In this document: piece by piece, positions 41,749-50,882 of the stretch
Layout of the letters: each line of letters starts with the position of its first letter
Numbering within the stretch: position 1 is the first letter of the stretch
From: Volucribacter amazonae
Lineage (GTDB): Bacteria; Pseudomonadota; Gammaproteobacteria; Enterobacterales; Pasteurellaceae
Direction: 5' to 3'
Assembly (NCBI RefSeq): GCF_029783845.1
Contig: NZ_LWID01000001.1
Location: 372,001-436,000 of the forward strand
Length of the DNA stretch: 64,000 nt
Notes under the pieces: generated by a model
Seen by the model: only the letters and a program-made list of their open reading frames with translations
Database searches by the model: none
What the model was told of the DNA's origin: nothing
Position numbers and translations under genes: made by a program

Positions 41749-42050
41749 TGTCTCCTTTTATAAGAATAGTATTTATTGATTACTGCTATTTAATAAACCT
41801 TATTACTTCTTTGTTATTTATTTCCAACTTCATAAATAACAAAAGCAACAAGATTTGCTAATATCATCAAATATCATTCAAAATAAAAAAAGAAAATTTA
41901 GGATTTAATAGGAATTCTGTGAATAAAGTCACAAAAAATAGGTTATTAAGATAAAAATAGGAAATCATTTTTGACTGAAATATTGTGATTTAATCATAAA
42001 CAGTCAAATCAGCCAAAACAGTCAGGCTAAAGAAATGAAATTGAGAATCT
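41749..42050. promoter_or_regulatory. fuc operon promoter region
   Basis: A 300-bp AT-rich gap between fucR and fucI contains the CRP consensus site (41918-41933). It also has repeats of CAGTCAAATCAG and ACAGTCAG near 42000-42025 that could be FucR sites. I cannot place the -10 and -35 with confidence. Confidence 0.6.
41918..41933. promoter_or_regulatory. CRP binding site upstream of fucI
   Basis: TGTGA-ATAAAG-TCACA is a perfect match to the TGTGA-N6-TCACA CRP consensus. It lies 170 bp upstream of the fucI start codon, indicating catabolite control of fucose use. Confidence 0.8.
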
Positions 42051-42800
42051 CTATTGGACAATCATAACATTATGCTTATCACAATATTTTATTATTGATT
42101 CAGGCAAGTTCTTTTCGCTAAATAGAATATCAAATTCGGATAGATCTGCTAACTTAATTAAATTTCTTTTATTAAATTTAGAGGCATCAATCACAAGAAA
42201 ATTTTGCTCAGATGTTTCTATAAACTTATTTTTAATTGAAACATTAAGTTCATTTGATTCCCAAATTGCCCCAGTATCATCTAATCCTACACAAGAAAAA
42301 ATAGAAATATTAATATGCAATCTTGATAATAAACGTTCAGATAACGGACCATAAAAAGCGTGGTATTTAGCAGAGTAAATCCCCCCTGTGGCAATAGTTC
42401 TAATCTTGGTTTTACTCGCCAGTGCATTAATATTATGCATTGAATTCGTCACTACTGTGCAAGGCATATCTGGAATAAGTTGTGCAACATACCAACTGGT
42501 AGAACTGGCATCAAGTCCTAATACCATATCTTCAAAAAAATAATCAGCAACTAATGATGCAATATATTTTTTCTGTTCAGCTCGTGTTCGTTGCCGAATC
42601 TGGAATGGTGCACCTATATCTTTCGTTTCTTTATTAACTGCACCACCATGAGTACGATAAATCAATCCAGCTTGTGAAAGCAAAGCTAAATCTCGTCGTA
42701 TCGTTTCAAGAGAAACATTTAATCGTTCAGCTAATTGATGTACCGATAATTTTTTTAAATCATTTAATAATGCTAAAATAATTTTATGGCGATTATTCAT
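42051..42800 (-). CDS. fucR: DeoR-family fucose operon regulator
   Basis: 249 residues. The N-terminal helix-turn-helix reads KIILALLNDLKKLSVHQLAERLNVSLETIRRDLALLSQAGLIYRTHGGAV, the classic DeoR pattern. The C-terminal sugar-phosphate-binding domain has VLGLDASSTSWYVAQLI, VVTNSMHNINAL and TGGIYSAKYHAFYGPLSE. It probably senses fuculose-1-phosphate and controls the adjacent genes. Order fucR-I-K-U-A-P equals that in Haemophilus influenzae. Confidence 0.92.
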   Translation of the reverse strand: MNNRHKIILALLNDLKKLSVHQLAERLNVSLETIRRDLALLSQAGLIYRTHGGAVNKETKDIGAPFQIRQRTRAEQKKYIASLVADYFFEDMVLGLDASSTSWYVAQLIPDMPCTVVTNSMHNINALASKTKIRTIATGGIYSAKYHAFYGPLSERLLSRLHINISIFSCVGLDDTGAIWESNELNVSIKNKFIETSEQNFLVIDASKFNKRNLIKLADLSEFDILFSEKNLPESIIKYCDKHNVMIVQ

Positions 42801-42837
42801 AACGACTCCCTAGCGTCTTATCCTTGACCAAATGTTA

Positions 42838-44079
42838 CTAAAAATTTTCCCCCGCCAATTCTGCAATCGTTACGATTACCTCAACAGCACTTAACATTCC
42901 TTCTAGTGTAATTAACTCATGCTTGCTATGAAAATTGTAGCCACCAGTAAATAAGTTTGGACAGGCAATGCCAAGCTCGGCTAATTTTGCTCCATCTGTC
43001 CCCCCTCTGATCGGTTTATGTAATGGGGTAATACCACAATAACGCATTGCTTGATCTGCTAATTGAATGGCTTGTGGTACAGTTTGTACTTTTTCGTACA
43101 TATTGATGTAATTATCTTCAATCTCTACTTGGATCGGTTGTGGGAGTTGTTTTTGTTGATTAAATTGTGCAACAAGTTGTTGTATATAGTGTTTTCTTGC
43201 GGTAAAGTTTGTTTTATCAAAATCTCTGATAAGGTAATGCAATTCAACTTTTTCAATATCGCCAACAAATTGATCTAAATGAAAAAAACCTTGTTTTTCT
43301 TCGGTATTTTCTGGGGTTTCAGCTTGCGGAAAGGCTTGTTGTAATTCACATGCTAAAGCAAGTGCATTAATTAATTTCCCTTTGGCGTAACCTGTATGGA
43401 TCGCTCGTCCATAAATGGTAATAACCGCTTGTGCTGCATAGAAATTTTCATATTCTAAACTGCCAACTTCGCCACCATCAATGGTATAAGCAAAATCACA
43501 AGGAAATTGTTGAATAGGAAAAAAATTCATACCTAAGCCAATTTCTTCATCAGGTGTAAAAGCGATGCGTAAGTTTGCACGTGGTTTATTTGTGCTAACT
43601 AGGTAAGAAAGTGCGGTCATAATTTCCGCAATTCCTGCTTTATTATCAGCGCCTAATAAGGTTGTTCCATCAGTAACAATTAGGGTTTTTCCCACCAAAC
43701 CTTGTAAAAAAGGAAAATAAACGGGACTAATAAATTCATCGCCGATCCCTAATGCAATATCACCACCACGATAATTTTCAATAATTTCAGGTTTGACGTT
43801 TTTGCCTGTCATTTGTGGCGAAGTATCTAAATGAGCGAATAAACCAATAGTCGGTGCTCGTTTTTGGTTGGAAGGTAAATAAGCGGTTACAATGCCATGT
43901 TCTGTCATATTTACTTGCTGTAACCCAAGTGCGGTCAATTCTTGCATTAAATATTTGGCTAATTTTATTTGTCCTTGACTACTTGGCGATTGTTTTGCCC
44001 CTACTTTAGATTGGGTATCAATGCTGACATAGTTTAAAAAACGTTCTAGCAATAATTGTTTTTGTTGTTGGAGTTGCAT
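42838..44079 (-). CDS. pepT: Peptidase T (tripeptidase)
   Basis: 413 residues, an M20 metallopeptidase. Zinc ligands are visible: histidine in IGLFAHLDTSPQ, aspartate in TTLLGADNKAGIAEI, glutamates in TPDEEIGLG, aspartate in IDGGEVGSLEYENF and a final histidine in NFHSKHELI. It removes N-terminal residues from tripeptides in the cytoplasm. It is divergent from potA, an arrangement shared with H. influenzae and E. coli. Confidence 0.95.
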   Translation of the reverse strand: MQLQQQKQLLLERFLNYVSIDTQSKVGAKQSPSSQGQIKLAKYLMQELTALGLQQVNMTEHGIVTAYLPSNQKRAPTIGLFAHLDTSPQMTGKNVKPEIIENYRGGDIALGIGDEFISPVYFPFLQGLVGKTLIVTDGTTLLGADNKAGIAEIMTALSYLVSTNKPRANLRIAFTPDEEIGLGMNFFPIQQFPCDFAYTIDGGEVGSLEYENFYAAQAVITIYGRAIHTGYAKGKLINALALACELQQAFPQAETPENTEEKQGFFHLDQFVGDIEKVELHYLIRDFDKTNFTARKHYIQQLVAQFNQQKQLPQPIQVEIEDNYINMYEKVQTVPQAIQLADQAMRYCGITPLHKPIRGGTDGAKLAELGIACPNLFTGGYNFHSKHELITLEGMLSAVEVIVTIAELAGENF

Positions 44080-44284
44080 AAGGTATTCTCAATTTTACGC
44101 CGTTTGTTAAAAATCCTATCACTTTTTCAGAAAAAATGCGATTAATCCCTTTTCATTATGTGCTAATCACTATATCATTTAACATTTGAAATTTTAGGTA
44201 GCAAATAAGACTTTTCGCTATTTATTTGCATTTTGTTGATCTTAATCACAGTACTGTGATAACTGAGGGAGAAAACCAAAGCTA

Positions 44285-45409
44285 GTGGAAAATTTAGTTC
44301 AAAACAAGCCAATTATTGAGCTTCGTTCCATAAAGAAAACTTATGGCAATAAAACAGTAGTGAATAATATTGATTTAACCATTAATCATGGAGAGTTTTT
44401 AACCATTCTAGGGCCTTCTGGTTGTGGTAAAACAACCATTTTGCGTTTAATTGCTGGTTTTGAAGAATTAGACGGCGGTCAAATTATCCTTGATGGTGAA
44501 GATGTTACCGATATTCCTGCTGAACAACGCCATGTCAATACGGTGTTCCAAAGCTACGCACTTTTTCCACATATGACGATTTTTGATAATGTGGCTTTTG
44601 GTTTGCGTATGCAAAAAGTACCCAATGCTGAAATTAAGCCTCGTGTAATGGAAGCATTACGTATGGTACAACTTGAGGAATATGCCGATAGTAAACCTGC
44701 TCAGTTATCTGGTGGACAACAACAGCGTATTGCTATTGCTCGAGCGGTGGTTAATAAACCTAAAGTCTTATTGCTTGATGAATCTCTCTCGGCGTTGGAT
44801 TATAAATTACGTAAGCAAATGCAAAATGAACTAAAAGCCTTGCAACGCCAACTCGGTATTACCTTTATTTTTGTAACCCACGATCAGGAAGAGGCATTAA
44901 CCATGTCCGATCGTATTATTGTATTGCGTGGTGGTAATATTCAACAAGATGGTTCACCTCGAGAAATCTATGAAGAGCCAAAAAACTTATTTGTGGCAAA
45001 ATTCATTGGTGAAATCAACATTTTCAATGGTACGATGCTTGAGCGTATTGATGAAGAACGTATTCGTGCTGATATTGAAGGACGCATTTGCGAAATTTAC
45101 TCCAATCTTGCACTCAATGCAGGCGATAAAATTCATGTCTTACTCCGTCCAGAAGATATTTTATTAGAAGAGCTTGATGAAAACGAGCAATCGCCAAATG
45201 GTTTTATTGGACATATTCGTGAACGTAACTATAAAGGTATGACTTTAGAATCCACCGTAGAATTGGATAATAATGGTAAAACTGTGTTAGTTAGCGAATT
45301 CTTTAACGAAGATGACCCAAATATTGATCATTCATTAGATCAAAAAGTAGGGGTAACTTGGATTGATAAATGGGAAGTGGTACTAAAAGATGAAAATGAC
45401 AACGCGTAA
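44285..45409 (+). CDS. potA: Spermidine/putrescine ABC transporter ATP-binding protein
   Basis: 374 residues. Walker A is GPSGCGKTT (near residue 44), the signature LSGGQQQR (near 139), Walker B VLLLDESLSALD and the switch FVTHDQEEALTMSD; the C-terminal TOBE-type domain has HVLLRPEDI. The start appears to be GTG at 44285 with GAGGGAG about 10 bp upstream. It powers polyamine import with PotB, PotC and PotD. Its end overlaps potB by 20 bp. Confidence 0.95.
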   Translation: MENLVQNKPIIELRSIKKTYGNKTVVNNIDLTINHGEFLTILGPSGCGKTTILRLIAGFEELDGGQIILDGEDVTDIPAEQRHVNTVFQSYALFPHMTIFDNVAFGLRMQKVPNAEIKPRVMEALRMVQLEEYADSKPAQLSGGQQQRIAIARAVVNKPKVLLLDESLSALDYKLRKQMQNELKALQRQLGITFIFVTHDQEEALTMSDRIIVLRGGNIQQDGSPREIYEEPKNLFVAKFIGEINIFNGTMLERIDEERIRADIEGRICEIYSNLALNAGDKIHVLLRPEDILLEELDENEQSPNGFIGHIRERNYKGMTLESTVELDNNGKTVLVSEFFNEDDPNIDHSLDQKVGVTWIDKWEVVLKDENDNA

Positions 45410-46250
45410 ATTTCAGAATATTACCGTTGCTATTATTTTCGCTTGGTTAATTTTCTTTGTATTAATACCCAATTTGCTCGTACTTATCACGAGCTTTTTA
45501 ACCCGAGATAGTAGCAATTTTATTGAGTTTACTTTTTCACTAGATAGCTATAAACGTTTATTTGAACCTTTATACGCTAAAGTAATGTGGAATTCGCTCT
45601 ATATGTCAGGTATAGCCACAATAATCTGTTTGATTATTGGTTATCCCTTTGCGTTTATGATTAGCAAAATCAATCGTAAATATCGTCCGTTTTTGTTATT
45701 CTTGGTTATTCTCCCTTTTTGGACAAATTCATTAATTCGTATTTACGGTATGAAAATCTTTCTTGGTGTTAAGGGGATTTTAAATAATAGCTTGATTGCT
45801 CTAGGGATTATTGATGAACCTATTCGTATCTTAAATACAGAAATTGCGGTAATCATTGGCTTAGTTTATATCCTATTACCTTTTATGATTTTGCCATTAT
45901 ATGCCACCATTGAAAAACTTGATTTACGCCTATTAGAAGCGGCAAAAGACTTAGGTGCAAATGCAATACAACGCTTTATTCATGTAATCATTCCTTTAAC
46001 AATGCCCGGTATTGTCGCTGGTTGCTTATTGGTGTTATTGCCTGCAATGGGTATGTTCTATGTTGCGGATTTACTTGGGGGTGCCAAAGTCTTGTTAGTA
46101 GGGAATGTCATTAAGAGCGAATTCTTGATTTCTCGTAACTGGCCATTTGGCTCAGCGATTAGTATTGCATTAACCTTGTTAATGGCATTATTGATTTTTA
46201 TCTACTATCGTGCCAACAAATTGTTAAACAAAAAAATGGAGTTAGAATAG
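45390..46250 (+). CDS. potB: Spermidine/putrescine ABC transporter permease
   Basis: 286 residues with six predicted membrane segments. The permease EAA loop is LDLRLLEAAKDLGANAIQRFIHVIIPLTMPGI. It forms the channel with PotC in the inner membrane. The ATG at 45390 lies inside potA, and an ATG two codons on is an alternative. The stop is immediately followed by the potC start. Confidence 0.95.
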   Translation: MKMTTRKFQNITVAIIFAWLIFFVLIPNLLVLITSFLTRDSSNFIEFTFSLDSYKRLFEPLYAKVMWNSLYMSGIATIICLIIGYPFAFMISKINRKYRPFLLFLVILPFWTNSLIRIYGMKIFLGVKGILNNSLIALGIIDEPIRILNTEIAVIIGLVYILLPFMILPLYATIEKLDLRLLEAAKDLGANAIQRFIHVIIPLTMPGIVAGCLLVLLPAMGMFYVADLLGGAKVLLVGNVIKSEFLISRNWPFGSAISIALTLLMALLIFIYYRANKLLNKKMELE

Positions 46251-47021
46251 ATGATAGGTCGTTTACTACGCAATATTTTTATGTTTGTGGTATATGCCTA
46301 TTTATATATCCCAATCATTATTTTGGTGGTGAATTCTTTCAATTCAGATCGTTATGGTTTAACTTGGAAAGGTTTTAGCTGGAATTGGTATGAACGTTTA
46401 TTTAATAACGATACCTTAATCCAATCGGCTATTCACTCGGTAACCATTGCCTTTTTTGCCGCCACTTTAGCAACCATCATCGGTGGTTTAACTGCTATTG
46501 CGCTTTATCGCTACCGTTTTCGTGGCAAACAAGCGGTAGGTGGAATGTTATTTATTGTAATGATGTCGCCTGATATTGTTATGGCGGTATCTTTACTTGC
46601 TTTATTTATGCTCGTAGGCATTTCATTGGGCTTTTGGTCATTACTATTTGCCCATGTTACTTTCTGCTTGCCTTATGTGGTTGTGGCTGTATTCTCCCGT
46701 TTACAAGGCTTTGATGTAAAAATGCTTGAGGCAGCTAAAGATCTTGGTGCAGGCGAATTTACTATTTTACGTAAAATCATTCTACCTCTCGCCTTACCTG
46801 CGGTCGTATCAGGTTGGCTACTTAGCTTTACCGTTTCCCTTGATGATGTTGTGGTTTCTTCTTTTGTAACGGGCGTAAGTTATGAAATTTTACCACTCAA
46901 AATATTCTCATTAGTGAAAACAGGGGTAACGCCTGAAGTCAATGCTTTAGCAACAATTATGATTGTCGCCTCATTAATTTTAGTTATCCTCAGTCAACTT
47001 GTTGCAAGAAAAGGTAAATAA
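46251..47021 (+). CDS. potC: Spermidine/putrescine ABC transporter permease
   Basis: 256 residues with six membrane segments and an EAA loop FDVKMLEAAKDLGAGEFTILRKIILPLALPAVV. It pairs with PotB. The conserved DDVVVSSFVTGVSYEILPLKIFSLVKTGVTPEVNAL block is typical. A terminator-like hairpin separates it from potD. Confidence 0.95.
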   Translation: MIGRLLRNIFMFVVYAYLYIPIIILVVNSFNSDRYGLTWKGFSWNWYERLFNNDTLIQSAIHSVTIAFFAATLATIIGGLTAIALYRYRFRGKQAVGGMLFIVMMSPDIVMAVSLLALFMLVGISLGFWSLLFAHVTFCLPYVVVAVFSRLQGFDVKMLEAAKDLGAGEFTILRKIILPLALPAVVSGWLLSFTVSLDDVVVSSFVTGVSYEILPLKIFSLVKTGVTPEVNALATIMIVASLILVILSQLVARKGK

Positions 47022-47053
47022 TTACTTCACAAATGATTGAATACCACATACAA

Positions 47054-47088
47054 TACGCCTTGACGCTGTCAAGGCGTTTTTTTGTTCT
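47054..47088 (+). terminator. Hairpin between potC and potD
   Basis: ACGCCTTGAC-GCT-GTCAAGGCGT is followed by seven T. It lies between two genes of the same system, so it probably acts as partial terminator or mRNA 3'-end stabiliser. Confidence 0.8.
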
Positions 47089-47137
47089 TTTCTAGTAGTA
47101 GAAAAGGTAATTTTTCCCCCTAACAGGAGATGATAGA

Positions 47138-48223
47138 ATGAAAAAATTAGCAGGTCTTTTTGCAGCAAGCCTTGTGGCTGTTGCCGTCACTGGTTGTAAC
47201 GACAAAGACACAAAAACCGCTGAAAATTCAGCACCGGCTCCAGCAAATGATACTGTGTATCTCTATACTTGGACTGAATATGTACCAGAAGGTTTACTTG
47301 AAGAATTTACTAAAGAAACAGGTATCAAAGTTATCGTTTCAAGTTTAGAATCAAACGAAACCATGTATGCGAAATTAAAAACCCAAGGGGCGAACGGTGG
47401 TTATGATGTTATTGCTCCATCAAATTATTTCGTATCTAAAATGGCTCGTGAAGGCATGCTAATGGAATTGGATCATAGCAAACTACCCGTTATTGCAGAA
47501 CTTGATCCAAATATGTTGGATAAACCTTATGATAAAGGTAACAAATATTCTTTACCACAATTATTAGGTGCACCAGGTATTGCATTTAATACTGATGTTT
47601 ATGGTGATGGTAGCGAATTTACTTCATGGGGAGATTTCTGGAAACCTGAGTTTGCAGGCAAAATTCAATTATTAGATGACGCACGTGAAGTCTTTAACAT
47701 TGCGTTATTAAAATTAGGTCAAGATCCAAATACTAAAGATCCTGAAGTAATCAAACAAGCTTATGAAGAATTGCTAAAACTTCGCCCAAATATTTTATCT
47801 TTCACTTCAGATAATCCTGCTAATACCTTTATTTCTGGCGAAACTGACATTGGTCAATTATGGAATGGTTCTGTGCGTATTGCGAAAAAAGAACATGCCC
47901 CAATTAATATGGTGTTCCCAAAAGAAGGTCCAGTATTATGGGTAGATACGCTAGCTATTCCAGCAACCTCTAAAAACCCAGATGGTGCTCATAAACTTAT
48001 TAACTATATGCTTGGTAAAGATACTGCAGCAAAACTAACCCTAGAAATCGGTTATCCTACCTCTAACAAAGAGGCGCTAGCATTATTACCTACAGAAATT
48101 ACCCAAGATCCTGCTATTTATCCAACAGCTGAAGTGCTAAACAACAGCTACTGGCAAGATGATGTTAGTGATGCCGTTGAAATCTATGAAAACTACTATC
48201 AACAGTTAAAAGCGGCAAAATAA
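47138..48223 (+). CDS. potD: Spermidine/putrescine-binding lipoprotein
   Basis: 361 residues. A signal peptide ends in a lipobox VTGC (Cys20), so the protein is probably lipid-anchored on the periplasmic face, as in Haemophilus; the E. coli protein is soluble. The mature part has the PotD pattern: VYLYTWTEYVPEGLLEEF, KLKTQGANGGYDVIAPSNYFV, GAPGIAFNTD and DIGQLWNGSVRIA. It captures polyamines and delivers them to PotBC. The ribosome-binding site AACAGGAGATG is strong. The gene has its own terminator. Confidence 0.95.
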   Translation: MKKLAGLFAASLVAVAVTGCNDKDTKTAENSAPAPANDTVYLYTWTEYVPEGLLEEFTKETGIKVIVSSLESNETMYAKLKTQGANGGYDVIAPSNYFVSKMAREGMLMELDHSKLPVIAELDPNMLDKPYDKGNKYSLPQLLGAPGIAFNTDVYGDGSEFTSWGDFWKPEFAGKIQLLDDAREVFNIALLKLGQDPNTKDPEVIKQAYEELLKLRPNILSFTSDNPANTFISGETDIGQLWNGSVRIAKKEHAPINMVFPKEGPVLWVDTLAIPATSKNPDGAHKLINYMLGKDTAAKLTLEIGYPTSNKEALALLPTEITQDPAIYPTAEVLNNSYWQDDVSDAVEIYENYYQQLKAAK

Positions 48224-48228
48224 TCTAA

Positions 48229-48258
48229 AAAAACTCCTCAATATTGAGGAGTTTTTTT
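48229..48258 (+). terminator. potD terminator
   Basis: AACTCCTCAATATTGAGGAGTT is a near-perfect palindrome followed by a T run, directly after the potD stop. Confidence 0.9.
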
Positions 48259-48779
48259 ATTAAAGTTGGTGTAATGGATGTTAAACATCACCCAGTATTA
48301 GAAATTAGGAATTATGTGGGAATAAACGGAATTAAGTGGAACAATATCAATAAAATCAAGAGTTGAGAGGAAAATCAGCCCTTTTTTTATTGGGTAATAT
48401 GTAGTTTTAGAAAAATCTGGAATTGGGGTTAAAAGTCTTGTTTATTTTCATTCAGTTTTAGAAACAAGAAATAGCGTTTAAATCGTGTTTAAATTATGTG
48501 TAAACGCCTTTAAATAATGTGAGATGTACCACAAAATTAATATTCTTGCGTTGATTAAAATTACCTGTTCTCTGTATTATGATTCCGTGCCAATGGGACG
48601 ATTTAAGGAAAAACGCCCCTTAGATAAGTATTGCCTTTTAAAGGCTTAGGCTACTTTATAATCCGCAAGTGGCTCGGAGTTCTCTTTTTGATTACTTAAG
48701 GTTTTAATAACAAAATCTTCCGCTGTTGATATTAAAACATTTTTTTCTGTTTATCACAAAGTCTAAATAAACTAAGGGG
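48259..48779. other. Gene-free interval left of the IS1016-like element
   Basis: I find no gene. It contains a cluster of GTTTAAA/TTTAAAC-type repeats (48475-48530), AT-rich stretches and a GC-richer block (48585-48700) with several short inverted pairs that I cannot assign. It may be the left end of the Mu-like remnant or an unrecognised RNA. Confidence 0.35.
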
Positions 48780-49483
48780 CTGTATTAGATTAGCCCTAAA
48801 TTCCACACCATTTTCGCAAGATTTTAAGTTGCTGAGAAGGTGTCTCAAAGTTAAACCGAAACTCGTATTCTTTCAAGGATAAAGGAAAGGATTTTCGGTC
48901 AATACCATTATATTTTCTTAATATGCGTTTGGCTTGATTCCAGAAATTTTCAATGCCATTGATGTGATTTTTCTTTACCGCAAAATGGCTTTGATGATTA
49001 ATCCGATAATGTTTAAACTCACTCACATCAAGAACATCATCACTGCGGTAATAGTCCGTATATACAATGCTATCTGGTTGAATTTTTCTTTTAATAACAG
49101 GAAGTCAAGTTTTCGTCTGTGTATTTTCAACTACAATGGTATAAACCTTACCTTGGTGTTTTAGCATACCGAAAACAGCGATTTTTCCTGCCGCTCCACG
49201 TCCTCGTTTTCCTTTCCTAACACCACCAAAATAACTTTCATCAAGTTCAACTTCCCCTTCAAAAACTTCGTGAGCTTGCAGGGCAAGATGATAGCCAATC
49301 ACTTGGCGAATTTTACGGTAAAAAGTGCTGAAGAATTAGGATTTATTCCTAATAGATCAGCCGCTGCTCTTGCCGTTACTTCAAGAACAAAAAACTCAAG
49401 GAGTTTTAGCTGCATTTTTCTTTTTAATTTACAATGAGTTATCTTCATTTTTGCAGTCTATCATAACTGCTAATCTAATACAG
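48780..49483 (-). mobile_element. IS1016-like element (IS1595 family), decayed
   Basis: 704 bp bounded by perfect 15-bp inverted repeats CTGTATTAGATTAGC (48780-48794) and its complement (49469-49483). I see no matching 8-bp target duplication. The element has cut off the 5' part of a MuB-like gene on its right side. The transposase inside is broken. Confidence 0.8.
48796..49447 (-). pseudogene. IS1016-like transposase (frameshift and nonsense)
   Basis: Reading through gives about 215 residues close to the IS1016 transposase of Haemophilus: KLLEFFVLEVTARAAADLLG, GEVELDESYFGGVRKGKRG, KIAVFGMLKHQGKVYTIVV, YTDYYRSDDVLDVSEF and NHINGIENFWNQAKRILRKYNGIDRKSF. The DDE-type residues lie in ELDESYFGG, YTDYYR and GIENFW. 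A missing T near 49320 shifts the frame after NSSALF, and a TGA interrupts after NTQTKT near 49106. The element cannot transpose by itself. Confidence 0.82.
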
Positions 49484-49650
49484 ATCCTAAAGAATTGATG
49501 ACCGTTTTATATGAAATCGGTAAAGAGGCAGGCGGTTTACGAGCCTTAACTCAGTATTTACGTTTAGCAGGTATTGCCGCCAAGGGCAACGGCACGCTGA
49601 TTACTTTAGATTTGGTGTTACAGGCACAAGCTCAAATGCGAGGGGTTTAA
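49484..49650 (+). pseudogene. MuB-like transposition ATPase, C-terminal fragment
   Basis: The fragment has about 55 residues: PKELMTVLYEIGKEAGGLRA, LTQYLRLAGIAAKGNGTLI and TLDLVLQAQAQMRGV. The G-G-L-R-x-L-x-x-x-L-R-L-A pattern is that of the C-terminal lid of phage transposition protein B (AAA ATPase). The 5' part was removed by the IS1016-like element. It lies directly before small Mu-like early genes, supporting the call. Confidence 0.6.
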
Positions 49651-49651
49651 G

Positions 49652-49879
49652 ATGAAAAAATATGTAACCCTAATCATACCGCTACTGTTATCAGCCTGTC
49701 AGCAAGCGGAACAAGACATCTGCGATCAATCTTGCTGGCAAGAAAAGGCAAGGCAAGAATGGAAACAAGAATATGGCGAATTTCAGCCAAATTTAACGCC
49801 AGAGCAGGAAAAATATATCCAAGACTGGCTGATTAAGCATTACTCGAATACGGATTTTTATAACGACATAGGAGAATAA
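49652..49879 (+). CDS. Small predicted lipoprotein of Mu-like prophage
   Basis: 75 residues. A signal peptide ends in the lipobox LLSAC (Cys16), followed by a charged, Gln/Glu-rich mature part (QDICDQSCWQEKARQEWKQE; LTPEQEKYIQDWLIKHYSN). The start codon follows the preceding stop by one base. Prophage lipoproteins may modify the host envelope, for example superinfection exclusion; I cannot tell here. Confidence 0.55.
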   Translation: MKKYVTLIIPLLLSACQQAEQDICDQSCWQEKARQEWKQEYGEFQPNLTPEQEKYIQDWLIKHYSNTDFYNDIGE

Positions 49880-49882
49880 AAC

Positions 49883-50038
49883 GTGCTGGAAATAGGAAAA
49901 ATATATCTGATTACTCGAAAAGACCCTTTATTTGTTAAATATTGTGTTTTATGGGGAGAAGAAAACCACAACAACCCTAATCAACTTATTGATGTGCTGG
50001 TACATGGGATTAGTCATTTTGAAGTTTTAGAGCAATAA
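49883..50038 (+). CDS. Small Mu-like prophage protein, unknown
   Basis: 51 residues from a GTG start at 49883 with GGAGAATAAAAC upstream. The sequence (LEIGKIYLITRKDPLFVKY, CVLWGEENHNNPNQLIDV, LVHGISHFEVLEQ) looks like a compact folded domain; I do not recognise it. It lies between the lipoprotein gene and DUF3164. Confidence 0.5.
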   Translation: MLEIGKIYLITRKDPLFVKYCVLWGEENHNNPNQLIDVLVHGISHFEVLEQ

Positions 50039-50075
50039 AAGTTGTAGCAATTTTAAATAAAAACAAGGAGACATT

Positions 50076-50694
50076 ATGAGCAAAACTGTAATTGAAGGCA
50101 AAACTTACTGGAAAGATGCGAAAGGGCATTTAACCCCCGATGAAGTTAGTGAGGGAAATAGATAAAGCGCGTGATGCCCTAGTGCGTGATTTTGTTGAAA
50201 AGGCAATGAATGTACAACAGGCAATGAAAGCCTTTAAGCAACAAGTTTTCAATGATGTTGGGGCATTTGTTGACCTGTCTTCCGAAAAATACGGGGTAAA
50301 AATGGGCGGGCGTAAAGGGAATTTAACCCTCTTTACCTATGACGGTAAATATAAATTACAGGTGGCGGTATCTGACCATATTCGGTTTGATGAGCGTATT
50401 CACGCCGCCAAAACCTTGATTGATGAATGTTTGCACGAATGGTCAGTTGAAGCCCGTCCCGAGCTGCGCTCCTTAATTGATAACGCTTTCCAAGTGGATA
50501 AAGAAGGTAACTTAAGCACTGCTCGCATTTTCTCATTAAGAAAGGTGGATATTCAAGATGAGCGTTGGCTAAAAGCCATGCAAGCTATTTCGGACAGTAT
50601 GCAGGTGGTCAGCAGTAAAGATTATATCCGCTTTTATGAGCGCGATGAGCAAGGTAAATATCAGCCAGTGAGTTTAGATATGGCGGGGGTGTAA
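50076..50694 (+). pseudogene. DUF3164-family Mu-like early protein, frameshifted
   Basis: The true start is the ATG at 50076 with AAGGAGACATT upstream: SKTVIEGKTYWKDAKGHLTP is the usual DUF3164 N-terminus. One extra base (probably the G at 50145) breaks the frame; removing it gives ...PDELVREIDKARDALVRDF and an intact remainder (EKYGVKMGGRKGNLTLFTYD, IRFDERIHAAKTLIDECLHE, FSLRKVDIQDERWLKAM). DUF3164 proteins are encoded in the early region of Mu-like phages, function unknown. Without correction the first frame stops after 29 residues; an internal ATG at 50140 could start a shortened product. Confidence 0.7.
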
Positions 50695-50796
50695 ATGGAA
50701 ATCTTACTTTACATTGTTATGGGAGCATTTTTAATTCCTCTTGCATTTGGTTTAGGTTGTATATGCATTATATGTATTCTTAACTTCATAGGATAA
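50695..50796 (+). CDS. Tiny membrane protein of Mu-like prophage
   Basis: 33 residues (MEILLYIVMGAFLIPLAFGL then GCICIICILNFIG), a single membrane helix. The start lies directly after the DUF3164 stop (TAAATG). It is too small for family assignment. Confidence 0.4.
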   Translation: MEILLYIVMGAFLIPLAFGLGCICIICILNFIG

Positions 50797-50882
50797 ATAG
50801 TTTAAAGCCCATTTAAACGCCTTTTAAAGCTCTGTTAAGAGGCGTTTGGAATGTGTTTTAACCACGCAAATAAGGAGAAAAG

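Noticed and set aside
44800..44830. Serine instead of proline in the PotA Walker B segment LLLDESLSALD
   Set aside because: As far as I recall E. coli PotA has the same residues, so it is normal for the family.
48585..48720. Possible structured RNA upstream of the IS1016-like element
   Set aside because: It has short inverted pairs but no fold or consensus that I can match to a known RNA or riboswitch.
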